Source of the DNA: Mantis religiosa
Taxonomy: Eukaryota > Arthropoda > Insecta > Mantodea > Mantidae
Assembly (NCBI GenBank): GCA_030765055.1
Contig: JAUKNK010000332.1
Location: 828,001 to 892,000, forward strand
Direction of reading: 5' to 3'
DNA length: 64,000 nt
Under the pieces are notes generated by a model, which saw nothing but the letters and a program-made list of their open reading frames with translations, was not told the origin of the DNA and ran no database searches. The position numbers and the translations under genes were made by a program. Each line of letters begins with the position of its first letter. The stretch's first letter is position 1. Positions 21,860 through 32,966 of the stretch are shown piece by piece.

Positions 21860-22990
21860 GTTTGCGGTGTTTTCGCTCACACTTTCCGATGTTATGGATT
21901 AAAGGGTTTGTATGTCGACGAATGCGCGCCCAAATGGAGGAGGCTCTTTTTTCCAATGCCTCGGGGATGGTCAGGATGCGGACTTCTTAATGTAGGGAGT
22001 CGTTTGTGGTGCGGATGAGAGCGGAAAGAATTTTCCTGAGGGAGAGGTTTTGCAGTGTTTGAAGGTATTTGATGATTGTTTTGGATGCGTTTGCCCAGGC
22101 CACACATGCGTATGGAACCACTGACAAGATAACATTCGAGCGGAGTTTCAGTTGTTTACTCCTAAATATGTGGGCACACATATTTAATCGCTGCCCCCTT
22201 TGTTGGCAATATCTTTTATGTGGGTGGACCAGTTCATAGTGCGTGTCAAAGTCACGCAGAGTTATTTGACCTGCTGACAGCAGTGCAATACTTGACTACC
22301 GACCGTTAGTTCCATAGCCAAAGGACGCCGCTTTGAAAAATGGATAAGCTGGCATTTATTTGCATTAATTTTAATTTTCCAGTCATGGAGCCATGGATCA
22401 GTGCTAAGGAATTTTGGAGTCCAGGAAATTTTTGGTGCAGTTTGTAAATAAAGCTGTTGTGCCAGCACCGATCAAATGCAGCTTATACGCCCAGAAATTG
22501 TGCCAACGTTGAAGCCCCATTGTTAAATTGCTCTGTCACGTCATCAGTTAATCTTAAGAGTTGTAGATCAGTTGAATGTTGTTTTCGAAAGCCGAATTGG
22601 GAGTTGGAAATGTCATCCAGTGGCGAAAGTTGATTTTGGAGTCGAAACAGTATCACCTTTTCGAGCAATTTACCAATAGCAGACAGGAGACTAATGGGGC
22701 GGTAGTTTTGAGACTGCCTGGTGCTTTTCCCATGCTTCGGGAGCATTATTACCTTGGCTCGTTTCCAAGTGTCAGGGAAGTAGTTTTGCTGCAAACAGGA
22801 GTTGAAAATTTTTTGAGGTTCATCAGGGCTTTTCTCGGGAGATGCTTGAATTCCTTATTAGTCACCCTGTCCGGGCCGGTGGCTTTTCCATTAGCTTTTC
22901 CCATTTCATTAGCTTCCTAATGAGCTTGTAGGCTTCCTGCGCTGTTGTGAGGGGCAAAAGTTTCATTGTGACTACAATATTTTGAGGTTG
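21860..22990 (-). pseudogene. Jockey-like LINE reverse transcriptase remnant
   Basis: The 3' half of a Jockey-type ORF2 on the minus strand. In coding order: KATGPDRVTNKEFKHL (about 22,880-22,840); YFPDTWKRAKVIMLPKHGKS and NYRPISLLSAIGKLLEKVI (22,794-22,640), then QFGFRKQHSTDLQLLRL (about 22,600-22,550), which are RT fingers and palm motifs; DWKIKINANKCQLIHFSKR (about 22,370-22,310); and SNVILSVVPYACVAWANASK (about 22,150-22,085). The segment with the FxxDxxKAFD and YADD boxes is deleted between about 22,500 and 22,460, and several frameshifts occur. No RNase H follows, as is usual for Jockey. It is distinct from the I-like LINE at 45-51 kb. Confidence 0.82.
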
Positions 22991-23611
22991 TTTTGTACTT
23001 GAGAACTTCACGTCGGTTGTGCAAAAGGAAGTATAACATAAAGATCGAGCACAGATATCGTGATATCGAGTAACAGCTGCACCCTAGTGTCTCAATGAGA
23101 TGTTTAACACAAAGTAAGCTGACTCCAGCTGTTGTACGTAGCTTTTAGCGCTCTGGGTTTAATAGTCATTAGCTGTGCCCTCTAGTTTAAAAGTTTAAAC
23201 TTATAATCGATAGGGCATCTCGCAGGAGATGAGCTGCAAGAGCGGTTCAAACTTAGGTATTAATGTAAATAGTTGGAAAGAGTTTCATCTCTCTATTCAA
23301 ATAAACTGCAGTGTGTGGTCGCCCATTTTATATCTGCTTTCAGATGTTTCGTTATCCATGTGCCTGTTACAGTCCTCGATGACATGTTATTTCCACTTCC
23401 TGTATGTCTTCAAACACCGGCAAGATGGTGACTCGATGTAAATATAACTTGAATCCAGTTTATCCTTGTTTTTAACCTTCACATTTAGTCAGAAATAATT
23501 TCAACACTAATATATCTGTGGCTCCAACGTGTAACTGGAGATTCTCCAGAATATCTTCGTAAACCTGTATCAAATAGACATATAAATATTAAAATAAATA
23601 GAATAAAATCC

Positions 23612-24240
23612 TGTTCAATTTACTCTCGGGCAGCAAGACAGCTGTAAAGACGATTAGAAATCGACGTTTCGGGAGTGTGCATATCTCCCATCATCAGGAT
23701 ATTTATTAAATCTTATAACTACAAATGAAAAACTTGGTACAACACAAATATAAACAAAAACAAAACACTATCAAAATTAGCATTACTGAACAAAAGACTA
23801 TTTTCAGTAAACTAAATTCCAGGTCAGGAGATGGCGTGAATATAGAAAATTAATTGGGTCAAAGAATTGTAAATATTTAATTTGATTATCAAGCTTTACT
23901 TATCTGTGTTTCTTAAGTCGACGGATTTCCATTTGTAAGGCTGGTTTCCAAGATGAGGTAAATTGAAATCCAGCATCTCGATTAGGCGTGATCGTTTCAG
24001 AGGAAGTGGTCAAAGCCTCCTTATTCTCCGCTCCCAGTAACTGTTGCATATTGCCAAGATGGTCGTCTCCCGAAAGTTGGCTCTACGGTCGTTAACAAAA
24101 CAATGCTTTGCCAGCCCAAACTTCTCAGATTCCATTAAACCAATGCTCCGTTCATGTTCGTTTATTTTGGTAGCGATGGTCCTTCCGCTTTGTTCTATAT
24201 ACTATATGTGCAAGATTTCTTGAGCGCTGGATTTACGGTG
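23612..24240 (-). mobile_element. Penelope-like element (PLE) 3' end, copy 1
   Basis: On the minus strand, 24,200-23,930 reads GRTIATKINEHERSIGLMES, then FGLAKHCFVNDRRANFRETTIL and SYWERRI. After a frameshift comes NRDAGFQFTSSWKPALQ. This is the C-terminal GIY-YIG endonuclease region of Penelope-like retroelements, which typically ends in an NRDxGF-WKP block. A 3' untranslated stretch of about 300 bases follows, with a hammerhead-like motif at 23,649-23,697, ending near 23,612. A related copy lies at 34,860-35,410. The reverse transcriptase part is absent. Confidence 0.75.
23645..23700 (-). ncRNA. hammerhead ribozyme-like motif in the PLE tail (candidate)
   Basis: On the minus strand the conserved box CTGATGA (23,697-23,691) is followed by a stem II hairpin GGGAG...CTCCC (23,689-23,671), then GAAA (23,670-23,667), then a hairpin-forming segment ending in a GTC cleavage-type triplet (23,651-23,649). 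This is the order of a type I hammerhead core, and hammerheads are known from Penelope-like elements. Stem III is short (ACG/CGT, or CGATT/AATCG with a bulge), and stem I pairing is poor here, so catalytic activity is uncertain. Confidence 0.5.
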
Positions 24241-24473
24241 TAGTGCGGGAAGAGGGGAAGAAAAGAGAGCTAACACACTTTTGTTTCTGCAGTGTGGTCA
24301 ACCTAGAAAAACACAATTCAGCCAAATTGCGGTAAGATAAGCGAAGATATGCGCCGAAGATATGCGATGAGGCAACAAACAATTGAACTTCATCCGATAT
24401 GCTGTATGCTTATATCTTTACTGTTATAAAACACATAAACATATTAAACAAATATTATGGCAATTATAAACAC

Positions 24474-24780
24474 TCACTCGCTTTGTGATTCTTTGATTTC
24501 CAAGTCTGCTGCGTTACTTTCATCGCTGGTATCCTCTAATGTGTTAATAATTTCATAAATTGCATTTTCTATTGCACCATCGTTTCTCCAATATTGCATT
24601 TCCAGCTCTTGGACCTTCTTATCGTATCCTTCCCAATCCGTTACTTCAATAGCAAGTTTCCGCAGATTTGTGGCTCTACTTAACATTGCGTACTTTGTAA
24701 ACATTCTTTATCTTTGCCCACGCCAGCTCAGTGGCATTCATATCTCAGTTATACGGAGGTCGATGAAAAATAGTGTGTCA
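24474..24780 (-). pseudogene. Tc1-like (IS630 superfamily) transposase C-terminal fragment
   Basis: The minus strand reads HRPPYN, a stop, DMNATELAWAKIKNVYKV, then, after a break, a 76-codon open frame from 24,704 to 24,474. That frame has TDWEGYDKKVQELEMQYW and an acidic Ser/Asp/Glu-rich tail. The PPY-x-x-D/E-x-N-x-x-EL-WA-K block is the third catalytic region of Tc1-like transposases of the DETWVN type. The acidic tail is typical of those proteins. The expected catalytic position near the stop is damaged. The same family is represented by its N-terminal half at 10,275-10,418. Confidence 0.6.
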
Positions 24781-24825
24781 CCTTCTGAGAGCCATACCTC
24801 TGACAACATAATCTTGATTTTAGAT

Positions 24826-25029
24826 TTGTGTAAACTGGTTAACTAATACTTAACCTCAAAATTGCTCCAAATGAAATGACGTACGTGTGTCCGCTTAGCA
24901 TATTAGCCACTAGCTGGCATAGTGTGTAGCGCATTTCCTGTTTCAAATTTGCCATCTGTGTGTACGGAAATAAGTGAAACCTACCGAATGAGGGCTTGGG
25001 ACCTGAACGCTCAAGAAATCTTGCGCATA
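24826..25029. repeat. dispersed repeat X, copy 1
   Basis: About 200 bases similar to 30,525-30,727. Shared blocks are ttgtaaactggtta, cttagcatattagccactag, tagcgcattt, gaatgagg-cttgg and the terminal gcgcata. Identity of the parent element is unknown; both copies lie just upstream of DNA-transposon remnants. Confidence 0.65.
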
Positions 25030-25309
25030 TAATATATAAAACAAACCGGAAATGTCATACTGAAACTGCTTTGTATTTGCATCACTGATTCCAGCTTTAA
25101 CCAAAGTACACGAAAAACGTTGGATGAAGCTCAGTTTTATTGAATAACAAATAAAACACATGTTTCCATATTCATTCTATCGAATTAATAAAGTAATGAA
25201 ATATTTTGAGTGCACAAATGCCACGGAAGCAAACGCATACTTCCTATGTAAATATTGATCAAAGAAAACATGCAGGAACTTTATGTACACAGCGACTACT
25301 ATCGATTGC

Positions 25310-25700
25310 CCTATAGATTCCCTGTAATTTTTTAAAAAAGTATTGTATCAATTTTATCTTTAATGAATGCCGTATCTATATTTTAACATAATTTCCCCCA
25401 ATATTAAGGCAAATGTATCCTTAAACCACCTTTAGACTTCTATCTTCATAGAAAACTTACGCCTTATTTGATAACTACTCCAAACCTGGCTGTTTTGAGA
25501 TCATTAGCCTCGTGGTGATGTTGACCACCAATATTGTTCTTTAAATGCCGAAACAGGTGACAGTCAGTTAGTTGCTACTAGATCGGGTCTGGATGGAGGA
25601 TTATCAAACTGTTTCCAAACAAATGAGCTCCTGGGAACGAGTAGCTGCATGCAAACGGGCATTGTCATAATGAATTACTCAGAATGTCACGTGCTCTTCA
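25310..25700 (-). pseudogene. mariner family E transposase C-terminal remnant
   Basis: The minus strand reads VIHYDNARLHAATRSQELI (about 25,675-25,620), containing the second catalytic Asp. PPSRPDLVAT follows, then, after a frameshift, DCHLFRHLKNNIGGQHHHEANDLKTA (about 25,560-25,490), which retains the third Asp. The terminal block LNIGGNYVKI (about 25,410-25,380) matches the usual mariner C-terminal GGDYVEK signature. Stops and frameshifts are present. The N-terminal half is not readable. A copy of mariner family A begins about 170 bases away at 25,875. Confidence 0.75.
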
Positions 25701-25874
25701 TTGCAGAAGATGATGTCACTGCATCACCACGTCCAATTTCTATCCTCAAGCACAGTACACATGATTTTTAGGGTTGAAATTCTTGCTTGAGCTTCCCCTT
25801 CTTGACTAAACTTGAAAGCCAACGTTACTTAGTTTTTTTTCCAAATCCCTGATGAAACTTGCACCTACATACAA

Positions 25875-27168
25875 GAGCTCTTCAATAATGAATGATTACA
25901 TTTATTTTGACAACGTACCTTTACTCATCCTCATAATGTTAATCGTCCTTCTCAAAATAGTCTCCCCTGAATGCAACGCACCTGTCTGAGCTTTTCTGCC
26001 AGTCTTCAAAGACAAGTTGGAAATTATTTCTTGAGAGATCCTACAAAATCGCCTCGGCAGCCTTCACCACTGCTTCTGATGATGGATGCCTCCCGCAAAG
26101 GCGTTTCTTTAAGCTAGGGAATAGAAAAAAGTCACATGGGGCTAAATATGGGCTAAAGGGAGGTGATGAGAAATGCACTTCAAGTTGATTTTTGAAAGAT
26201 ATTCAGCAACAACATTGGCAATATGCTGCCGCGCATTATCGTGGTGCACCATCCAGACTGCATCTTGAAAATGTTGACTGTTGTGCCTGATATGGACCTG
26301 CAATGTTTTCAAGGCATCCCTGGGGTGCTATTCCAGTTAGTGATTGTGCAGGTACAACATGCTGATAAATCATTTTATGAATATCAAAGAACGAGATGAC
26401 CAGAGCTTTCCCAGCAGTGGCAACCACTTTTGCGTTTGGGGGGTTGGTGATGAAGGAGATTTCCACACTGAGCTTTGCTGTTTCCTCTCAGGATCAAAAT
26501 GGTGTTGCCAAGTTTCATCAGCAGTGATTACGTTTGAAAGAAACTCCGAATCTTCCTCTAACATCAACTTTAACTGCATGCAGACCTACATGCGAATGTC
26601 CTTTTGTTCGGGATTTAACAGTCTTGGAACCCATCGCGCACAAACATGTCTCATGTGTAATGTTTCTGTCACAAACGTATGGGTGGCACCCAATGAAATG
26701 TTCTGTCTTTCAGAAAGGGATCTTAAGGTAGTTCTTCGATCTCCTCTCTCCCAATGGCAGCAGCAGTGTTGATGTTTTCTTCCGTAAGAGCTGTTACTGT
26801 GTCACCGGATACATCTTCCATTGAAATTGATTCACTCCGCTCTTTAAACACTTTAAACCACCTTCGAGCTGTGCTTTAGGGCAGAACAAACTCTCCATAG
26901 GCCTTCTGTAATATTGTATAGGCCTCAAATGAATATTTTTTGAGACCAACGCAGAACTTCAAAGCCACATATGTTTCCTCGCTGTTACCTCCACTGCTGC
27001 GATAGGCGATCCTGAACATGTCTGAACTTTGGTTGTCACAGGCGGGAACCAGGAGTACCAACAGTGAAACTACTACGGCGTGTTTGTTTCACATTTAGCT
27101 AACAGAATATAATTAGACTGAATATTAGTGCAAAAATTATAATCATTCTTTATTGAACTGTCCTCGTA
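25875..27168 (-). mobile_element. mariner element, family A copy 2
   Basis: A near-complete-length copy (about 1.29 kb) of the same family as 1-1,152 and 38,469-39,765. Both ends are recognisable: a ttcaataatgaa-type end near 25,880 and tattgaactgtcctcgta ending at 27,168. In between lie the transposase remnant and the family's leader sequence. Orientation is minus. The copy is inactive because the transposase is broken. Confidence 0.87.
25985..27000 (-). pseudogene. mariner family A transposase pseudogene, copy 2
   Basis: From the N-terminus (about 26,960) it reads KFCVGLKKYSFEAYTI and QKAYGEFVLP, then a stop near 26,877 where the relatives continue. Frameshifts precede the QLKLMLEEDSEFLSNVITADETWQHHFDPE block (26,580-26,490), which holds the first catalytic Asp. 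SVWKSPSSPTPQTQKW follows, and in a further frame MVHHDNARQHIANVVAEYL (about 26,250-26,200), which holds the second Asp. The third block (PHVTFFYS) has lost its SPDLAPCD pattern in this frame. At least four disruptions. Confidence 0.85.
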
Positions 27169-27842
27169 TTTTGTCACCAATGACAACTTGGCCTTAAACG
27201 TTATCACCAAAATCGCTGCATTGTTCGAGGAAACTAATGCACTGTCTGAACGTTTACCACAATCAATATTTTTGGTAGCCAGTGCGAGCCCAACTTCCGA
27301 TAATTTAATCACATTTCCATTAGAATACTCCTTGAAACTTTAGAAAACTCGCAAAAAGCGTCTTTTCTCTCGAACTTTTGCCTCAATTTTGTGCACCAAA
27401 TCTTCAGGTCATCCACTTCGTTTCTTCTATTGCGGCCATCTTTCAATGCTTTAATCTATTTTCTTATTGTTTCTTCGATCATAATGCATTTTGCATTAAG
27501 TTCACTGATCTCCAGATTAATTTCACCGAGTACATTTGCATTAAGAAGACAAACGAAAAGCATGTTTCGAAACCGGTGGGATTTTCAACTTGCTAATGCG
27601 TTTTAACGTACTCACAAACAGACGTAAGCATGGCTGTTCGATTTATTCTGTAACTGCTTCTCTAGCAACCAACGGATGCCAGTACTTAACACGCATGCGC
27701 AGAACGACACCCTACTGCTTCAGCTGTAGGATTGAAAACGTATTTTCTTAAAAAAGTGACGCCTCGTACAAGTGTTAATTGCATTGAAGAATATTGTAAA
27801 GAGGTCCCAGATGTTGGTATAAGTCAGTGCTATATCCCAATA
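27169..27842. other. intergenic, no gene recognised
   Basis: AT-rich sequence between two mariner copies. Short open frames on both strands show no recognisable domain. Confidence 0.45.
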
Positions 27843-29194
27843 TACAGTTGTATATAAATGAATATCGGTGTTTTAACTCTTTATAATATTTATTACATTC
27901 AACTTACAGTTATAAATTATATGCAAAATGAAAAATAACTCAAAAAACTTTACCAAGAACATTATAAGTGTTCAATGTCACTAGCCTTTGTCACACGGTA
28001 CACATCAAGTCTATAGCCGAGTTCTTCCCAAACGTTGATAAGTGTGTATTCAGTAATTGTAGCAACAGCTGATTTAATCCGCTTTCATTATTCAAGGAGA
28101 TCAGCTGGTAGCGGAGGCACATACACACGATCCTTGATGATGCCCCAAAGGTAAAAGCTGCATGGCGTTAGCTCAAGAGAACGTGGAGGCTATGCATAGC
28201 AAGCCCTGTCATTGGGGCCCTTGTGGCCTATCCAGCGCTCGAGTACAGTGACGTTCAACCCATCGCGTACTTGGTTATGCCAGTGAGGTGGCACGCCATA
28301 TTGCTGGAAAATAAATTTCTGTGGTTCGTTTTCTTCCAACTGAGGGAAGAGCTAGTGCTCTAGTGTATCAAGATAAGAAGTGCCAGTTTCAGTAGGTTCA
28401 CCAAAAAAGAAAGGCTAATAAACTTTTCGCCAGAATACGGCACAAAAAACATTCACTTTAGGGGAATCTCGTTGCATTTGTACCATCTGGTGAGGGATTT
28501 CTGAACCCCAGATGCGCACATTATGAGTGTTAACATGTTCACTAAGGTGAAAGGTCGATTCATCAGTGAAGACAACAGGATCCATAAAATTTTCAGCGTC
28601 ATGAAACAACCTGTCGTTTGCGAAGTTGACATATGATCTATGTTCTGTCGCCTTTAGAGCCTGTTATAACTGTAAACGGTAAGGACGTAGCCGTGAACGT
28701 TTTCTTACAGCTTTCCAAACAGTCGACACAGGAACTTGTAATTCACGACTAGCCTTACGATCTGATTTCTTTGGGCTAAGAGTGAACGACCCACTCACTC
28801 GCTCACAGTCTCTTCACTTACCCTTGGTCATCCCGTGTTCTTCCCTTTACAAAGTCAGCCGGTATCTTCAAACTGATGACACCATCTACGAATGTTATCA
28901 TCACTAGGAGGATCACAACCGAACTTAATGCGGAACGCACGTTGCAGAGTAACTACAGATTCGGGCGTTGCAAACTGCAAAACACAAAACGCTTTCTGTT
29001 TAATAGTCGCCATATTTGCTACTACCGCTGTCTAGCGGATTGCGACAGAAACATTGCACGCACATGCGCACTGGTGCCAACAAAAAAGTGTTTGAGTTGC
29101 TTTCTCATTCGACATATCATTTATAACTGCAAGCTTAATGTAATAAATATTATAAAGGCTTAAACCCCCAAATTTCAGTTATATGCACCCTGTA
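27843..29194 (-). mobile_element. mariner family F with roughly 60-bp terminal inverted repeats
   Basis: The left end (27,843 inward: tacagttgtatataaatg ... tttataatatttattaca) and the right end read backwards (29,194 inward: tacagggtgcatataactg ... tttataatatttattaca) are inverted copies over roughly 60 bases, with TA at both extremes as expected for the TA-targeting mariner superfamily. Length is 1.35 kb. The interior is a single transposase pseudogene on the minus strand. Confidence 0.82.
27985..29010 (-). pseudogene. mariner family F transposase pseudogene
   Basis: A decayed transposase. The first catalytic block is readable as VVFTDESTFHLSEHVNTHNVRIWGSE (28,580-28,500), with Asp intact, and is followed by RDSPKVNVFCAVFWRKVY. 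In the next frame it reads TGTSYLDTLEH, then FIFQQYGVPPHWHNQVRDGL (about 28,320-28,260), where the second catalytic position, normally FQQDGAPPHW, is Tyr. The third block reads PPRSLELTPCSFYLWGIIKDRVYVPPLP (about 28,195-28,110), where the normal PCD is PCS. Two of three catalytic aspartates are therefore lost, in addition to stops and frameshifts. The N-terminal DNA-binding half is poorly preserved. Confidence 0.82.
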
Positions 29195-29997
29195 CTGTAA
29201 CGACTCGCACTGTGTTTTTGCATCTCAAGGATGGCCGGCTGCTCTTTCCACTAAAGACCGTGTACCTGTATATGATAGATTAACACAAGATGTTCATCAA
29301 TTCTCAAACTGCAAAGGAATCCATAAGCAAAACTGGGGAAGTGTTTTAAGAGAGGGTGAGTGTGTGAGTTTCAAGACGAATTCTGGAAGACCTATGGAAG
29401 TGCTGGAACCTTTGTTTGTTTTTCATTGTATATATTGGAAATGTGCATTAGAACTACTTATAAAAGGATTATCTCGTTCAACACAAAACGAGTAGAAGAG
29501 TAATCGGTTCCAAGAATAGTTCGGACAATATGATTAAAGACTTGGTTAACTCCTTACTAACAGCAGCATCCCTATAAGGGTATAATGAAATATTAACAAT
29601 CCAAAAAATGTGATATCCTCTACGGGTACACGTCCAAAATAAGCTTTGCAGTATTGAGGCTTTCAAACTGCTCTTGACATACTTTTTCTTGAAGTATCCA
29701 ATGATTTCTTTCAGCCTTTGTCAGTGAAATCGTTTCATCTTATTGTATAATGTATCCCTCCCCGTGATGTCATTTTCCGATGGGCTTCTTACATCCTCAG
29801 TCCTTTTGGCTACGCCGTGGAAGTTGTTCCCTTTGGACGTTGTTCATGTTTCATATCATCTTGTGGAGCTGAGTGCATAATGTCCTTATAAAGTTGTAGC
29901 CTATTCTTGTACATTCTGGTTACAAATATTTGCAGTAATCTCATTAAGTGCTCAATTTATAGATTTACAGATGATGAGGTTTTCATAAATTTATTTT
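29195..29997. other. intergenic, no gene recognised
   Basis: AT-rich stretch with no recognisable coding motif, RNA gene or shared repeat. Confidence 0.45.
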
Positions 29998-30475
29998 TAC
30001 GAGGGTCGTTCAAGTTACAACACCTCCTATTTTTTCAGGACTGGGACCAGATAAGAACATCTGGTTTTATTTTTAAAATACCCGTGGACTCCTTGCGAAT
30101 GCGTGACAGATATGGTATCACTCACTGTACAGTGCACAGAACTCTAGTGGCAGCGACGAGAGTAAGGACTGATTTTGATACTTGAAATGGCAACGTTTTC
30201 ATTGCAACAACAGCGTGTAATAATTCGTTTTCTCCATTTCTGTGGTGTGAAACCTATTGAAATTCATCGCAAGTTGAGTGAGGCATGTGATGATGGTACT
30301 ATGGATGTGTCTTATGTGCGTTCCTGGGTGCAACATTTCGATGAAGGCGGAACATCGTATGACAACAAACCAAGAAATTTGCAGACATTGCCTCCAGAAT
30401 TGGCATTTCCGTGGGAGCTGTGCACACAATCCTGCATGAAAATCTGAAAGTGCTCGATCGGCAATCCTCCAAAAC
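29998..30475 (+). mobile_element. mariner family G 5' end with transposase N-terminus
   Basis: Starts at a TA followed by cgagggtcgttcaagttac, a typical mariner terminal inverted repeat. After a leader of about 180 bases, the ATG at 30,187 opens MATFSLQQQRVIIRFLHF, then PIEIHRKLSEACDDGTMDVSYVRSWVQHFDEGG, the helix-turn-helix DNA-binding half of a mariner transposase. The frame shifts near 30,380 and the next readable words are SVGAVHTILHENLKVLD-like. The catalytic half is missing; from about 30,525 a different repeat begins. Confidence 0.75.
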
Positions 30476-30524
30476 AACGTTCACCACTCGCTGGATCATG
30501 TCGTCTTGTTGTAAACTTGTCTGA

Positions 30525-30727
30525 TTGTTGTAAACTGGTTAGGTAATTAACCTCGAAATTGATCGAAACGAAATATCACTGACATGATAAAGCTTAGCAT
30601 ATTAGCCACTAGATGTCAGTGTATAGCGCATTTCAAATGTCAAAGTTGTCATCTATGATTACTTAGTTAAACGAAACTTAGCGAATGAGGACTTGGAATC
30701 CGATCGCTTTTCTTATCGTGCGCATAC
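30525..30727. repeat. dispersed repeat X, copy 2
   Basis: Homologous to 24,826-25,029 (shared blocks listed there). It directly follows the truncated mariner G, so its insertion or a deletion may have removed that element's catalytic half. Confidence 0.65.
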
Positions 30728-31625
30728 GGTATCCTCCATATCTGTCGGCCGCTCGCTATGGAACTGACAACGCCAAGAAAGTACGCTAACTGTATTGGCT
30801 GTTCCCATGTTAATTCTTATTTTTTAGATACTCTAATAGGTAAATCACTGCAAAATATTTACTATTTGGTGCACTGTTTAACAGCTGAAGGGCGTGGCAA
30901 CGCAAATCTACCACGTTCTAACTTCGAGTGAAATTTCAGAATTTTCAGATTATTTAATTACTATACTATTAAATTGTATAAATACTATATTGACAGTAAG
31001 TAAATAAAATAACGCTGCCAACTGCTTATTTTTTTACGTACAGAAAAGGCTCCATGTAAGCTCCAAGCACGCAGTTAAGTAGTTACGAACAATTCTTGAT
31101 ACAAAAGGCTAAAGATAGTAGGGTGTTCCAAAATGTAGTTGCAGCCGCAGATGACCCCGAACGCTCCTTTCGCGACCCACCGCAACATAAATGATCAGAT
31201 TGTCATCAGTAGTTGCAACAGCAGTTCGATAATCGCAATGCTATTAGCTTGTGAAGCGAAGCGTACCGAGATGTTTTTACCTAGCCCTGGTTGACAGCGC
31301 TGATAAACTGAGGCACGCTTGCGGAAGTTAATTCAATCTGATCGACGTTCTCTCGCTATTATGACTTTGAAAATGCAACATTTCCATAGAGTTTTAAAAA
31401 TACTCATTGAAACTTCATTTTTAAATTTTTTTGCTAGTACTAACTGGGGAAAGCCTTTTGTGTTGCACATACATAACCTTCTTCGTGTACAAGATTTCCT
31501 CACATAGCGATCAGCTCTTGGAAGCTCTGACAGGGGCTAAGCCTACTGTATCCTCCTGTTCCTACAAGGAAATGTGTGTTTAATAAAACAATTTCTACAA
31601 ATATCTACTCCGTGTACTATGAACT
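30728..31625. other. intergenic, no gene recognised
   Basis: AT-rich sequence; only short open frames without recognisable motifs. Confidence 0.45.
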
Positions 31626-32966
31626 ATGCTGTGTTCCAAATAAACTTGAGCTATTTCAATACGACATAACCTTTGAACCAATAATAAGAGACACGTGCAT
31701 CTTTGGGAGAATATAATACACAATTGGGAGATTACATTATACTATTAGATCTGGAGGGTGGCACAGAGGTAAATAAAGCGGTGGACCAAAACTACAGAAG
31801 GTTTTGTAAAGAGCTGCAAGGCTTACAAAGATCAGCAATTAGGGAAGTAGCTTTAGTAGAATTAGGAAAGACAAGAAGAAATGGAATAATAATGGAAAAT
31901 ATAATACAATTTTGGTATAGGTGTTTAGCCAAAGAAGAAGGGAAAATTATGAAATTAGGCATGAGAGAGCAAAAGAGATTGCAGAACTCAAATAGTTGGT
32001 GGGCAGAGATAGGAGGATTTATGGAAAAAAAATAGAAATGGGAGATATATGGAGATTAGAGGAAAGCTATACAACCGATGTGGGTAAATTGGTAAAATGC
32101 AGAATGGAATATATAGAAAGACAGGAAATATGGAGAAGTCTAGAAAACATGAAATCATTGCAATTTTACAAGCAAATAAGGAGAAATTTGGGGACAAGAA
32201 GCACATGTAGATTACTGCAGTAGGCAAGAGAGAGAAGGGTTAGCTTGGATGAGTACAGGAGCAATATTTATAAGAGGACTAGCAGATAGGGAAAAGGGAA
32301 TATGTGAATTGTGTGGGATAAAAGAAAGCATAGAACACTAACAGAATGCGAGGAGGTTCCAATGTTGAGAAAAAGCGTTTGAGAGGATAAATGGGAGACA
32401 ATAGAGAAGAGGATAGTAGTCAATAAAAATGTTAACCGGCAGGGAGGAAAAGAAGGTAAGAAGTATTGGTGAGTTCTTGCAGAAAGTAAAAGAAAAATGG
32501 GCAAGAAATGTACAGAATATAAGAAAGGAAAATGAGGGGGAAAATGGGGCTAATTCAGTAACAAGGAGGCTAGGAGGTTGAGCTACCTGGGAGAGAAGAA
32601 AGCTGGGGTGTCATGTAAGCCAAGGTAGCAACAAGCCAAAGACAAATAAATGTAGCCAAAATTTGTAAATTGTAAAATTTTGGAATATGCACAATAAAAA
32701 TCTAATCTAATCTAAAAGAGAAGAAAAAAAATATATCTCAGAGAAAATGTTGGAACTGTCCTCCACCAACATCTATACATGTTTGTACTCGTCTCACCAT
32801 ATTCTCTGAAGTTTTACGGAGACGATATCGAATTGAGGGAAAGTTATTTTCAGCAAGATGGAGCAACGTGTCATACATCTAATGACACCATGGAACTTGT
32901 AGCCAGTTTCTTTGATAATCGAATAATCTCAAAAGGCCTGTGGCCTGCCAGATCCTCTTTTGTTTA
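31626..32966 (+). mobile_element. long-TIR mariner (family C) copy 2, interrupted by a LINE
   Basis: The left terminal repeat (31,626-31,747) matches 62,024-62,150 as far as gggagattacatt-a-actatt. It then stops where a LINE 3' end is inserted, and resumes at about 32,735 with tctcagagaaaatgttgg and catctatacatg. It is fused shortly afterwards to a transposase fragment, DDIELRESYFQQDGATCHTSNDTMELVASFF with ISKGLWP (32,820-32,955). FQQDGATCH contains the second catalytic Asp. Most of the transposase and the right end are missing. Confidence 0.78.
31748..32733 (+). mobile_element. LINE family H 3' end inserted in the mariner, with (AATCT)n tail
   Basis: A 5'-truncated non-LTR retrotransposon. 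The coding part reads NKAVDQNYRRFCKELQGLQ and IIMENIIQFWYRCLAKEEGKI, then after breaks DYCSRQEREGLAWMSTGAIFIRGLADREKGICELCGIKESIEH (about 32,205-32,340). The CELC...H pattern is the C-terminal CCHC-like finger of LINE ORF2. The 3' end has AATAAA followed by AATCTAATCTAATCT (about 32,693-32,714) instead of a plain A tail. Two further copies lie at 41,080-41,515 and 56,105-56,880 on the minus strand. RT is not present in any of them. Confidence 0.68.

Noticed and set aside
32690..32714. AATCTAATCTAATCT as a telomeric repeat
   Set aside because: The usual insect telomere unit is TTAGG/CCTAA; this unit differs and sits at a LINE 3' end.
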